This document shows positions 11,599 to 22,373 of a stretch of 64,000 bases of DNA, in pieces. The stretch is from Sequoia sempervirens. Taxonomy: Eukaryota; Streptophyta; Pinopsida; Cupressales; Cupressaceae. Numbering within the stretch: position 1 is the first letter of the stretch; each line of letters begins with the position of its first letter. The notes beneath the pieces are model-generated. The model saw nothing but the letters and a program-made list of their open reading frames with translations. It did no database searches and was not told the origin of the DNA. Where the stretch lies: assembly GCA_007258455.2 (NCBI GenBank), contig VDFB02358134.1, positions 212,152,026 through 212,216,025 on the forward strand. The letters are read 5' to 3'. Made by a program: the position numbers and the translations under genes.

Positions 11599-11858
11599 GG
11601 AAGAGTCTTGACTGTGTATTTGAAGATCATAGTGTTTAAGTTTTCTTTTGGCACTCAACATGATTTTCCTGTATGTCCATGGTTGAAGATAGTAGTAAAA
11701 TAATAGAGAGATACATTGGTGATGTTATATAACTTCTACTATCAATCATAATGGAAAGGAAAATTTACATTTGATTTGTGTCTATAGCCATAAATTTGGA
11801 AAAAATTGTGTTTGAATTTTTGTTCCTAGCCATCAATTTTTGGTAGCAGAGCGTATGT
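11599..11858 (+). other. Leader of NA-1 with a degenerate primer-binding site
   Basis: This AT-rich sequence without an ORF ends in CCATCAATTTTTGGTAGCAGAGCG (11830-11853). That resembles an LTR end followed by a damaged TGGTATCAGAGC primer site. If so, 11599-11834 is the 3' remnant of an NA-1 5' LTR. No matching 3' LTR was found. Confidence 0.4.
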
Positions 11859-11889
11859 GCATGAGGGCATCTCCATCAGAGAGTGGAGA

Positions 11890-12535
11890 ATGTTCAAAGT
11901 TAGATCAAGCATTGGATACTAAAAGGAAGATTTAAGATAAGAACTATGGTAAGCAGATCTGGAATCAAAGAAATGAAGCCAGAAGACCATTGGTAAGACA
12001 ACCAAATGCACAAAGGTACCCATCTTTCAATGGTTTTTGTTATTATCACAATAAATTTGGACATAAGGAAATGGAATGTAGAAGTAGAATGAATTAGAAT
12101 GTTCAATCCTTTCCTAGTCAATGTTTTACATGCAAAATATTTGATCATAAATCTGGTGAATGCATAAGTCAAATTATGAATGGATATAACAATGGTAGAA
12201 TGATTCAATCTTTCAATGGATACTATTATACATGCTATGGAATTGGACATAAAGCTAATTAATACATATCTAGAATGAATTGAAGGGATATTGTTCAAAA
12301 AAAAATTGTATGCTACAATTGCAGTAGGCCTGGACAGATATCCAAGTTTTACAAAAGCAAAAATACAAGGAAAGATAATCCGGTGAAAAGGAATGAACCA
12401 ATTAAAAAGGTTAATCTAAAAGAAACAAATAAGGAAATGGAAAAGATATAGAGAAAGAAGGAAAATACAAAATTCAAGGAAGAATCTATATCATCCTCTG
12501 ATGTAGATGTTTCCTCTAGAATCTAAGCTAAGAGC
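11890..12535 (+). pseudogene. NA-1 Gag-like remnant with four degenerate zinc knuckles
   Basis: The frame reads LVRQPNAQR and then four knuckle-like units: CYYHNKFGHKEMEC (second Cys is His), CFTCKIFDHKSGEC (all ligands kept), YTCYGIGHKAN (first and last Cys lost) and CYNCSRPGQISKF (His is Gln). The same LVRQPNAQR and FNGYYY blocks occur at the matching place in NA-2 (46461-46840). A Lys/Glu-rich tail follows. Stops occur at about 12097, 12262 and later. It is the RNA-binding C-terminal half of a copia-type Gag; the N-terminal half is missing. Confidence 0.75.
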
Positions 12536-12977
12536 TATGGCTTAGGGAGAGCTATAATGAAAATATTTTGTCCCCCACCAGAGAAGATGTGTTGATGCCT
12601 CAACACAAAGATATGTGATGTAGATCAACATGCTTGATCTATTGGTGAAGGTTGTGGAAAAAAATATGATGATGCAGAAGTTTGTGGAGCTTCAAAAGTT
12701 GTTTGTGCATACAGATAAAGTGTTACCAGCTTTATTGATTAAAACATTCAATGCAGAATTACGTTTGAATTGAGGGATTATAAAGTGATTTCACTAAGGA
12801 AAATTCATTCACAAATTTTTTTTGAGGAACAATGTTGCAAAAGTGTAATCAAGGTGATTTGAGAAGTGGTGCATTGAAACCCTAGTTTGGCAAGCAAAGG
12901 AAAAAGGTATTTAAAATCTCTATTTTTCCCTTGTTTCACAAAGAGCATTGTATTAAGGAAATTTAAGTACATTTGCA
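12536..12977 (+). other. Spacer between the NA-1 Gag remnant and its second ORF
   Basis: No sustained ORF is seen. A short broken frame gives ICDVDQHA and EKNMMMQKFVELQKLF-like text. The corresponding NA-2 spacer (46990-47417) is similar in length but not obviously in sequence. Confidence 0.4.
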
Positions 12978-13493
12978 ATGACTAAAGTGAGGGTAATTAA
13001 AGTTATAGAAAAAACACAACTGAAATTTAAGAAGTATCCTGTGAAATCTGTAGAAGATGACCCATTAGGCACATTCTCTCATATGCCTTATGGGGTTTTA
13101 CCAATTCAGGATATTAGGATCTACATTCATGGGAAGATAGAAAAATTTGATCATTTTAAGTTAGGGGATTTGTGCATTAATGAGCTTACTGGAGAAGACT
13201 CCTCTCTAAAGCCAGAATTTCAAAACCTAGTCGTGAAGAAATTGGATGTATGGCAATGGTTCCCTAATTTTTGTTTTGATAGAAAGTGGGTTAGAATGAA
13301 ACTTAGAAAAATCCATGATCAATTTGTTTGGACTGATATGCCTAACATGATAACTAAGGAAGTGATAAGAGAGGTTATTGGTCTATGGTCCTCCAGACTA
13401 GTTCCCATACTAAAATATATTAAGAATGCAGTGGTTATGGAGAGAATAGGTGCTACATATGATAAAAGAGCTTTAGCAGTGAGTCCCTTATAA
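12978..13493 (+). pseudogene. NA-1 ORF2, N-terminal domain of unknown family
   Basis: A 171-residue ORF starts at an ATG. Landmarks are LKFKKYPVKSVEDDPLGTFSHMPYGVLP, IQDIRIYI, LKPEFQNLVVKKLDVWQWFP, KIHDQFVWTDMPNMITKEVI and VIGLWSSRLVPILKYIKN (each given only in part). NA-2 (47418-47928) has the same landmarks in the same order: FKWHPYKSID, FMSYGVLHIEDIRAYV, VKPKFQSLV, KVHDEFMWLDIPFKISKEAI, VTGLNSSSRLPVLKSIKN. Conserved spacing and ITKE/ISKE-x-I-x-x-V-x-GL suggest one folded domain. I do not recognise the family. It vaguely recalls N-terminal domains of plant transposon-associated proteins, but this is not established. A frame break follows at about 13490. Confidence 0.75.
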
Positions 13494-14385
13494 ATCCAAC
13501 TATAAGATATGCAACAATGATGATTGGCTATAAAATGTACTTCACAAATAGGGACAATTTAGTATTTTCCACCACAATATCAATGCGACATATGAGATGG
13601 TTGAAAATGGTGCAAACTATGATATTTGTGAGTTAATTAGGAAAAAATTGATGGAGAACTTGAAGAAAACTAAGAAAAAAAAATGTATTCAAGTATGGGA
13701 CTTTGGTGGTATGTCTATTTTTCTATTTTCTAAAGAAACTACCCAAAACTCAGAGTGTGACATGGCTCAAAGGTAGACCTATTTCCCATCAGATTAGAGA
13801 CCATATGACTATACTTGGAGATGGGAAGGCACAAGATGATGCTCTTGCTACTTTCTTTTTGGTATTTTAAAGGAGAATGTATGAAAGGGATAGAATACCT
13901 ATAAAAATGGTTGAAAAATATCATAATGACATGACTTTTGTAGTGTCAACAAATGAGTGTATGATGGGAGCAATGGAACTAAGGATAGTATGGATCCTTG
14001 CACTGGGATATGAGATAAATGAATAGGAAATAAATAGTTATGCTGACATTTGAAGAGTCTGAAGGATGAAACTAAAGCAAGGTATGACACACACATTAAA
14101 AAGTCTATGGAAGTGCACATGGAACAAAAAAAACCTATAATCAAGAATAATGTTGATAAGATGGTTGATGTGTATGCAAAGGAAATAGGAATTTCAAAAG
14201 AACGAGTATAATATGCAAGAGAAAGACCTAAGGAAGACTTAAGTTTTGCAAAAGGATCTGGAAGCACAAGAAGATCTGCTAGGATAGCTACCACTCCTCC
14301 TATCTAGAATTCCTCTAGGACTATGCCAACTATTGGATAAAAGAGAAATAAAATTTTCATCCCTCTATTAAAGGAGAAATATCCT
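13494..14385 (+). pseudogene. NA-1 ORF2, broken continuation
   Basis: Degenerate text continues the domain: TMMIGYKMYFTNRDNLVFSTTI corresponds to SMIIGYKIYHSSRENLVSRTTI in NA-2. Later come KARYDTHIKKSMEVHMEQKKP and KEIGISKERV, which correspond to the NA-2 region around 48600 (VFVENMGIPIEKL). Many stops and frame changes are present. The minus-strand ORFs here are shadows. Confidence 0.6.
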
Positions 14386-15692
14386 TTGAATATGCAAACC
14401 ACAAGGGGTGAAAAGAAGAAAATTACTACTGCTACACAACTTGCTACCCTTTCCAAAAGAAGAGTGAAACAAAAGGTAGTGAGAGAGAAGAATATAGGCA
14501 TCAATGTTGTAGAAGAAGAAGAAGAAATGGAAGGACCAAAATTGGTCCATAGGAGAAGAAGTGGTGCTTCACAAGGTGAGGCCAGTGCAAAAAGAAGAAG
14601 AATTGATATCATTGACATTGATAGCAAAGAGGAAATTGAGAAAGAAAAAAAAGCATTTATGATACACATTCATGAGGGAGAAGAAGAAGGAAGCCAAGAA
14701 GACTCCTCCAGAAAAGAAGAAGAGTGCAGAGACAAAGAAGGCTCTGAATGAAGGAAAAAGACAAAAACAAAAAGAACCAATAAGGCCTCACTCACTGATG
14801 AAGTTAGAGGAATTGTTAAATAGTATTTTACAAAATGATATGTTAAGAGAGATTGAAACTCTATAAAAAGATGAAAATGAGGTGGAGAGGGCCACCATCA
14901 TTGAAGCCATTATCAAGTACATTGTTATTCTTGAGGTTGACATGCAAGACATCAAGAAACATATACCTAAATATTTGTGGAAAATTTTGTCAGAGAGAAG
15001 GAAAGAAGCAAGGCTGGAAGAAGAAGCATTGGAACGAGTGAGTTCTCTTCTATCTGAGGATGACTGAGCCACATTGGCTATAATATATAGCAAGGAGATA
15101 AGGACAAAGAAAAGGGTGAAAATCCATATGGGAAAATATCAAAGTGATCTTGAAAGAATCAAAAAGGAAAGAAATGACAAAGTAGAAGAGATAGCACAAA
15201 AATGGGGAATGATACTAGTAAATGAAGAAGTGAATATGGAAATCCCTTCTCCAAAAATAAACATTGAAGAAGAGGTGCAGACATATGATGGTCAACATGA
15301 GCATGGCACAAATGAAGAAGATGCACAAGACAACACATCTCCGAAAGTGGAGGACATGACAAAAACAAATGTTGAGGATGCAATCATCAAAGAAGACATT
15401 GCAAAGGAAAATTCCATCACTCCTCTGGTACAAGAAGTTACTCCTCTAGTAAAAACTAAAAACCTAGGAGAAGAATATAAGGAAGAGAATGTTGATGCAG
15501 AGAAGGAAGGAGAGAATGAAAAACAGAAATGAAGATGAGGTTGCATTCAGAGATGCACAAATTGAAATAGAAAATCCAATAAGCTCAAAAATTTCTATGG
15601 AATCAAAGGAAAAGGCTGCAGAGACAACAAAGGTTTATGGTGAATCCTCCCGATCCTCCAAAGATTCCTTGAAGAATCTATTCAGTATATAA
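14386..15692 (+). pseudogene. NA-1 ORF2, charged linker and acidic region
   Basis: Successive frames (14386-14751, 14672-15067, 15074-15532, 15489-15692) encode a Lys/Arg/Glu-rich chain. It has a nuclear-localisation-like cluster (SAKRRRIDIIDIDSKEEIE), a KKKEAKKTPPEKKKSAETKKA stretch, a predicted helical segment (KLEELLNSILQNDML, IIEAIIKYIVILEVDMQDIKKH) and a strongly acidic region (IPSPKINIEEEVQTYDG onward). NA-2 has the same arrangement: basic linker with RRKKKRKSSR, then an acidic stretch rich in Glu, Asn and Val. This fits a nuclear or nucleic-acid-binding role, but it is inference only. Frameshifts at about 14700, 15068 and 15500 break it. Confidence 0.6.
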
Positions 15693-16393
15693 CCCAAGTT
15701 CCAACCTATTATGTCTTCACAACTATTGTAATTGTTGATGTAGCAAGGCAGTGTGGATCTAGATAAGATCTCTCTCATCCACAAGCTACAATTGGGAGAT
15801 GTGTTTCATGCATCTGCAAGGAAATAAATTATTGAAAGAAACTATAGAAGTGGAGAACTAATGGAGGAAGTAGTAAAAGCACTTCAAGAGACCATACATG
15901 ATGTAAATGTTGACACATCACAATCTGGGATGGAAAATATCAAACTACTAATTGATTCATTTAAAGTATATGCCTCTAGACTGAAAGAAGAAGAAAAAAA
16001 AGAGATTGATAAAAGAACTAAAAGATAAGAGAATGTTAGAAATGACTGAGAAATGTGTTATTGCACATAAAAAAAAAAATAGATTTTATGAAGGATGTTG
16101 TAGGGTTCGTTGATGAGGAGAAGGCACTATATCAATATGGCATGAAGTGGATTGAAGCCAAACAGAGAATTAGGAATGAAATGGACTCTATTGAGTCTCA
16201 AATCAATATTGCTTCAAGTTCCTATGATCCAAAGGTTGATCTAACTAGAAAGACAATGAGTATAATAGAAGATATGCATAATAAATTCTTTCAAATACAA
16301 ACACAAAAAGAGCACATCATCCTGCAGTTTGGAGAAATCAAGGATCTCATCAATCCCAAATTTATACATTTTTCAAAAGCTCTATTGTCTTAA
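15693..16393 (+). pseudogene. NA-1 ORF2, C-terminal helical segment
   Basis: Broken frames encode LIHKLQLGDVFHASAR and LMEEVVKALQETIHDV, and the ORF at 16055-16393 encodes a probable coiled coil (VDEEKALYQYGMKWIEAKQRI, SIIEDMHNKFFQIQTQKEHI) ending at a stop. NA-2 ends comparably at 50623 (ITILESLKSIWDSTLSELKK). No polypurine tract follows, so the 3' end of NA-1 is missing or unrecognised. Confidence 0.55.
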
Positions 16394-17165
16394 TTTTTCT
16401 CTCACATTTCCAAGTATACAGTGACTTTTCACAGTTCTGATCATCTAGGTATGTTGTGCATGGCTTTCTCTACAAAACCCATGTGCTAGAATTTTTTAGG
16501 AAAAATTGCCTCGTAGCTTCACTTTTTGAAGCTTTGCTTTCTGTCCAGAAATTCCTGTGCAGGGTAGAGGAAAAGTCAATATTTTGAAAAATGGAGGATC
16601 TGGGTTTGCTTAGAATCACTTTCTACACAAAACCCATATTCCATAATTTTTTAGAAAAAATTTCTCCCATAGCCCCTATTGTCCCCTGTTGTTTTTTTGG
16701 AAAATCTTTGCATGTCAAGCTAAAAGGCATTTTTTCAAATTTCTGACGTTGTGGGTTTTCTTAGAATAATTTTTTCTACAAAACCTATGTCTCAGAATTT
16801 TTCATGAAAATTACCCTCGACAAGCTATTTTTAGCCTCACCATGAGTCATTTTATCTTTCCAGAGAAATTGGTTAGAACATAGCCGTGTTCACAGTCAAC
16901 ATGCTATTTTTTTAGAATGCAATTCACTCAGACTGAATTCAAGACCAAATTGGTCTTAATTCACGATTTCATCAGAATGACTGACACAAATTGGCATCAA
17001 GCAGATTAAGAGGGTTGTTTCAAACAATTTGGTAGGCGTAAGCACTCAAAGTCCACATGATTACATACCTCATATAGTTGATAGCCTTCCAAGGTTAGTT
17101 TAGAGGGTTAATACCATTGGAATTCTGCATATGCAACAAGTTTGTGTGCATTTTTCACAAGCAGT
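16394..17165. repeat. Degenerate ~152-bp tandem repeat and flanking unassigned DNA
   Basis: A block reading CTACA(CA)AAACC(C/T)AT...AATTTTTTAG(G/A)AAAAAT recurs at 16467, 16620 and 16772, spacing 153 and 152. The last two units are preceded by TTNGCTTAGAATCA or TTTTCTTAGAATAA. The units are heavily diverged and carry no ORF. From about 16900 to 17165 I see no gene, only unassigned AT-rich sequence before the target site of the giant-LTR element. Confidence 0.6.
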
Positions 17166-17170
17166 GTGTT
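17166..17170. repeat. Left target-site duplication of the giant-LTR element (GTGTT)
   Basis: GTGTT lies two bases outside the left TGAT terminus and recurs at 52757-52761, two bases outside the right ATCA terminus. A five-base match with this freedom could occur by chance, so it supports but does not prove a single insertion. Confidence 0.6.
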
Positions 17171-18212
17171 GGTGATTTTTCTAGCAGAACCTTAGAGTTC
17201 TCTAAAGAGTAGCCAACTCCTATAATGAAGAAATTGCAAGGTTAGTGGCCAACACAATGAGTAAAGGATTTTGAGGTCTTAACTCCTACACTTTAGGCTC
17301 TATAGGACCTAGGAGGGCATTCCATATTGTGTTTACATTAGGTGTATCTAGTTGATAACACATTTATACATGGATTTATTCCTACATATTGCAAATAGTG
17401 TACTTCATTGAAGGTCTAACAGACCTCTAAGCAGATAATTACCTATATTCTAGGAAACAAGGGTAGCTCAAACCCATACCATACTTCAAAATATTTTAAC
17501 TGAATGTTGGTCTTATTTTAAGTTTGTGGCCTCGTATGCTAATTGCTCATTTTCATGCAATATTTTCTAAAAAAAAACTAGTGTTTCATCAATTGGAGCA
17601 ATGAAGTCAAATATATAAGAAACAACAATATATATAAACTACTTAATTCAAAGAGTGGTGGACTATTTTCATAGTGCTTTGCATTTATGAAAACTCGCAA
17701 TGCTTAAAAACAATCACTTCTTACAAATCCTATGCAATTCCTTACAAAATCTATAACCCTCCTTAAGCGTTTTAATCAACTCTTTGAGTTAAAGCCAAAA
17801 CAAAATCATACATTAAATGGAACAATTGAAGATAAATGATAACACCATTAGTATTTTCATTCATAACTTGTGAGAAAGATACATGGGAGAGTGTTTGTTT
17901 CCAGACTAATATTTGTTTCGATATCAGTAGTTTCTATAGAACTATTTTAAGACTATTACATACAGGACTCCTATCCAAGACAACCTATTGTTCTATTCAT
18001 TCATATTCTTCATAAAGTGCCTTTCCTAAACTCAGCTTTCACCTAAAACCCTATAGAGACTTAAAAATTTAACCCCCTATAATGAGCTCTAAAACTCCTT
18101 TTATAGAACAAGGGAGCAACAAGCATCAAGCTCAATTACATTTATATTTCATTTCATTTGAATATCATTTGCACCAAAATTTGAGACATCCTTAGTTAGT
18201 TAGATCCACTCG

Positions 18213-19085
18213 TTATAGAAAATGGAAGAGTAAAAGACCAAATTCCATATTCTTTACATGAAGACATGCTAGCTCCTCAAAAGGAAAAGTTTGTTGCAGC
18301 AACATCGAATCCTCATCCTTGTTGGCTAAAGAAGATTCTCCACTCACAACCCTAGAAAAAACTTGCATACTACCCAAAGAAACCTGCATGTCACCAACGT
18401 TAGGAAGTCTGGCACTTCTCCAACACACCAACCTGAAAAATTTCCATATCAGCACTAGAAACAAGAAATCACATGAATGTTGAATAGGCCAATCCTGACA
18501 AAAGGGCCATGGTGTCATAAAAAAAAGGGGGGTACAATCATCTCTCTAATTCATTAGCCTTAGAGGATACTCACCCACATCTTGTTTGTGGTGGAACTGG
18601 AGGAATTGTCACCACCTCATCAAAATCTTTAGAATGTACCAAGGAGAGTGGATAATGGTCACACTCTGGATCAATGTCACCCTCACTATCTGAAAGGCTA
18701 TCAGAAACCTCACTAGGAGAATTGCCTCCTCCTAGGTAAGCCTTATGATACTTGCACCTTTTCTTTGCCTTCTTTTCATATTCCACCAGCTTTTTCCCTT
18801 TGAACTTGACCAACTTTTCTAAAATAGTTTGGCTCCTTAGGCAGTAATTACTCCTGAAACCATACTTCTTGAATTTCCTACATCCCCTTCTACTCTTTGG
18901 TGTATCAAGAGCTCCATGTGTCTCAATTTAATCCTTAGGAGCATTATCCTCAGACTCAAGAAAACTCAATCTCCTAGACCTTCAAACTGGCCTAGCAAAC
19001 TCTCCAAACTTACTCATCTTATCAGTGATACGAACCAGAAAATCTTCACCAACTTCTCTCTTGAACTCAAACTTAATAGTCAGTG
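18213..19085 (-). pseudogene. Gene-like fragment with splice signals inside the left giant LTR
   Basis: On the minus strand a nearly continuous frame runs from about 19085 to 18571. It includes DFLVRITDKMSKFGEF, an Arg-rich RRSRRLSFLES, a basic part (SRRGCRKFKKYG, KKLVEYEKKAKKRCK) and an acidic Ser/Asp part (NSPSEVSDSLSDSEGDID). It ends at a consensus donor, GTGAGTATCC (from 18572 down). An acceptor TTTTTCAG follows at 18433-18435, then a second ORF (GDMQVSLGSMQVFSRVVSG, NKDEDSMLLQQTFPFEEL) to 18213. The right LTR keeps both splice sites and both frames (41876-42708). I do not recognise the protein. It may be a captured host gene fragment or an LTR-encoded accessory gene. Stops at Arg (TGA) and near 18925 show decay. 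Confidence 0.6.
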
Positions 19086-20041
19086 TCTGAATACAATTTT
19101 AGAATAAAGTATATGGCCATCAGTCCTCCTTATATCAAGCCATGCAACTATGCCAACCATTAATACTCAAAGAAAGCTCGAGCACGCGAGCTAACACTAG
19201 TTTGCTTTGATATTTTTTAACCTCAACTATTGATCATGTTTTAAAAATAAATCAATGGATAGATTACTGGTGCAACTAATTATGAACAAGTTTTAATTAT
19301 GCTTTGAATGCCTTTTCTTGATCAAAAAGGCCCTAAGTAGATATACATCCACTATGTACACATATTTCAACCACATACTTAGCATCATTTAAAACTTTTT
19401 GTGCTATAATCACCCACTTACCTGTGGGAATTAATTCACTTGTATTTCTTCACACCAAAACAGCGGGGATTGATCCTTATCTGATCTCAAAATATCGGTT
19501 TGTGCATTTCCCTGCTTTATTTTCTCCTTCCTTCACATATCAATAATTGTTAGTAATGATGCTTGAACTCCCAAACATGTGCCTCAAAGGATAAACTTGA
19601 AAAATGGCGCCATTTGGAAGTAGTACCCTCTAGGCCAAATTTAGCAACCTTCCAACTCCATTAGATTCCATTGGAGCCCTTTTAGAATGTTTATGTGGTA
19701 CTTGCCCGCTTTCCCACTATAAAATATGGCACATAGGCAGGGTCTTCATAGGATGGCATGGAGCAGTCAAGATCAACCCACGTCACCCACCATTGACCAC
19801 CGATTTCCTTCCTTATGAAGCAATCACCGTCATCAAATCTTGGCAGTTTTCTCAATAAGTGACAGGTGTTGCCGCACCCGCTAGCTCATGTAACTATCTT
19901 TTCTAATTGCTTTCGATGAACGGGCATGCAGGGAATGGTCCTAATGAGAGTGTGTGTTGCAGTGTTCATCATTGATCTCTATTAAAACTATGTCTGCTAC
20001 CCTCTTGGAGATACTGGTCTCACTACTAAGCATGATATGTG

Positions 20042-20046
20042 GTCAT
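20042..20046. repeat. Target-site duplication of the solo LTR (GTCAT), left
   Basis: This matches GTCAT at 21408-21412 perfectly. The uninterrupted right LTR shows the empty site as GCCAT at 43718-43722. Confidence 0.9.
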
Positions 20047-21407
20047 TGTAATTGAGGGTTAATTTTGGGATTAGATTCAATGTTAGCAAAGACTAAGAAG
20101 ACAATAAACCCAAAGCAATTACAAAACACAAAGGAAGTAAACAAAAGAATGATTATACCAGAAAACTGTCGAGACCTCCATGCTTCACTTTTGTAACACC
20201 TTCTAGGTTGCTGGTTGATGTGTTACCCTTAGATTTGACGTGCGAGCAATATGAAAATACTAGTCTAATTCCTACACCAAGCTTTGAAGGATTTGAACAA
20301 AGTCTAAATGCCTAATGCCTATGACAATATAATTGAAATGCCTATGCCTAAATATGCCAAGACTAAATAAAATAAAGACAATAAATGCTGCAATTGCTAT
20401 GAAAAGTTCTAAGTATGTCAGTGCATAAGTATGTAATGTGTCTGTGTGTGTCTGTGTGTATCTCCAAAAATGAGAGGAAAATGGCATTTTATAGAAAATG
20501 CCATTTTATAGAAAATTCCATTTTATAGAAAATTCCATTTTATAGAAAATTCCATTTTATAGAAAATTCCATTTTATAGAAAATGCCATTTTGAATGGAT
20601 GGATGAGATGACAGATTGAGAAAATGCCCTAGAATCAATGGTTAAGATTCAAAATGGCAACTCTCAATTAGGGTTAGGGAAAAATGCCCAAATGTGTGAA
20701 TAAGATTTAATTAAATAAATTAAATAAAAAATAAATGTGACAGTTGAGATGGAATTAGCAAAAATCAAAAGATAAGAAGATGGGATTTTAGAAAATCAGT
20801 AATTTTAGAAATCAATTGATTTGTAGAAGAATATTTCCATTTTGAATTAAATTAATTCAAAATATGGATTTTGTGAGATAAGGAGTAATTGATTTTTGAA
20901 ATTAATTACTAAAAGAAGAATCAGTTAACTATGTGAGACATTTTTAAATAAATTGCTTTATTTAAAAATAAAGAAGTGTCACATACAACAATTAAATAAT
21001 TAAAAATAATTATTTAATTTAGAAGAAGTGGTTAATTAATTAAATAAATTAGCAAATCTATTTAATTAAAAGAGAGGATTTAGGAATTAGTGACATATTG
21101 AATAAATATATTAAAATATATTTATTTGATAATCAGGAGGACATTAATGACAAAGATTAATTAAATAAAATGAGAACTTTATTTAATTATGAGTTGACTT
21201 TAGATAATTAGTGATGCATTAAATAAATATGATTTATTCATTTAATAATCAGGAAGAATAGAAGACCCTGAATTAATTAAATAATTGTGAATTATTTAAT
21301 TAATAGTTGAAGATGGGTTAGGAACATAATTAAAGTGTCATAATTATGCTAGGACGAGAAGTGGTAAAATAGTGCTTGCAGGCCTAGGTCATTTTTAGGT
21401 GTCTACA
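20047..21407. repeat. Solo LTR, Tat/Ogre-like
   Basis: This 1361-base insertion starts TGTAATTGAGGG, ends ATTTTTAGGTGTCTACA and is flanked by a perfect GTCAT duplication. It is absent from the other giant LTR. Its end resembles the LTR end of the Tat element (CATTTTTAGGTGTATACA), and both are rich in TTTAATTAAATA-like runs. It contains no coding sequence. It most likely remains after recombination between the two LTRs of a full element. Confidence 0.9.
20485..20594. repeat. 17-bp tandem repeat, about 6.5 copies
   Basis: CATTTTATAGAAAATKC repeats at 20485, 20502, 20519, 20536, 20553 and 20570, with a partial copy at 20587. The units are nearly identical, so the array is recent. It lies within the solo LTR. 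Confidence 0.95.
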
Positions 21408-21412
21408 GTCAT
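21408..21412. repeat. Target-site duplication of the solo LTR (GTCAT), right
   Basis: This is the partner of 20042-20046. The giant-LTR sequence resumes here and matches 43718 onward. Confidence 0.9.
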
Positions 21413-22110
21413 CGCTCGCCAACCTATGTGTTTAAAATAATATGAAATAAACCAACACGGGCGCACAAGGAGTGGTCAAGATCTGGCCACATCTCAAATC
21501 TGCAACTGTTGATCTTCTTTGAATGGCGCCAGTTATCTTCACCAAGGAGACCAGGCCCACCAATCTACCAGACGTGGTTGAAGCCTGTCAACCCGTATAA
21601 ATAAAATAAGAAGTAAATTAGCATGGGCGCACAGGGAACAACTAAGATTAGCTTGTGATGATCGAATGGCTAGCATGAAGTCCTAATTTTTGCGCATGCT
21701 GCAAAATTTAATTTTAAAAGGGGACCATCACTAGGAAGACGAGAACTTGACCAATAAAGGACAAAGCCTAAGGATTTGAATTTTTATAAAATTAAGCTTC
21801 GACCATAGGAAAATTTAATACTGAGAAGGACTAAGGTGATCGATATACCTAAAATCAGGGGGCCACTGAATACGACATCAATGGCATAAGAGGTAACTTA
21901 CACAATTAGAGACCAAGAATATCAATTCAATGCAATTTTAAAATGACCAAGGGTTTTTCAAAGCTTGTAGGTCAATTTTGAAGGGTTTTAACAACATAAA
22001 AACCCTAACACAATGATGAGGAACACAACCCTAAGCCAGAAATGAGGGTCCAAGCCAAATTTTGCACAATTGTAAAATGGAACCAAGAATTTTTTTGAGG
22101 GGTTCCATCA

Positions 22111-22373
22111 GTGGCTCTTGTTGGGGACACATGCCTCTCGTAGGCATGGTGAGATCCCAAAATCATGGGTGAAGCAGACTAGACACAAAAGAAAAAAAAC
22201 AAAACAAACACAAATATATACAATTTTTACACAGGCCCAAAAAGCCTAAAAAGGGAGATCCAATCTCCATTTCATTTGAAGCCTTCTCCTAAGAGGAAAT
22301 TCTGAGTATGCACTCTGCAATCCAACCAGGCTTCAATTCCACTTTGGTGGTGCCAAGCCACTGAAAATTAGGG
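22111..22373 (-). other. Interior of the giant-LTR element next to its 3' LTR
   Basis: There is no ORF. On the plus strand it begins GTGGCTCTTGTTGGGGACA, which resembles a Ty3-type primer site and would favour the opposite orientation. On the minus strand I see no clear polypurine tract next to the LTR. The orientation of the element is therefore not beyond doubt. Confidence 0.4.

Larger units (their letters stand above)
17173..22110 (-). repeat. Giant LTR, left copy (3' LTR), carrying a solo LTR
   Basis: This copy is homologous to 25320-25660 plus 41172-44252 plus 52550-52754, in the same orientation. Its ends on the minus strand are TGATGG and AAATCA. Without the solo LTR at 20047-21407 and its duplicated target site it is about 3.57 kb, matching about 3.6 kb for the interrupted right copy. 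Identity by eye in the first 160 bases is about 90 percent. Minus orientation is chosen because the interior Gag-like frame and the best primer-site candidate (next to 25320) read that way. Confidence 0.8.

Noticed and set aside
13739..14669. Minus-strand ORFs of 61-131 codons across NA-1
   Set aside because: They lie opposite the Lys/Glu-rich ORF2 frames and read as hydrophobic low-complexity sequence, as expected for shadows.
20485..20594. CRISPR-like array
   Set aside because: The 17-base units are contiguous with no spacers, so it is a simple tandem repeat within a plant LTR.
22111..22140. Plus-strand TGGCTCTTGTTGGGGACA after the left giant LTR as evidence for plus orientation
   Set aside because: It resembles a primer site, but the candidate at 25291-25309 is closer to the expected form and agrees with the minus-strand Gag-like frame. 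It is kept as a doubt in the annotation.
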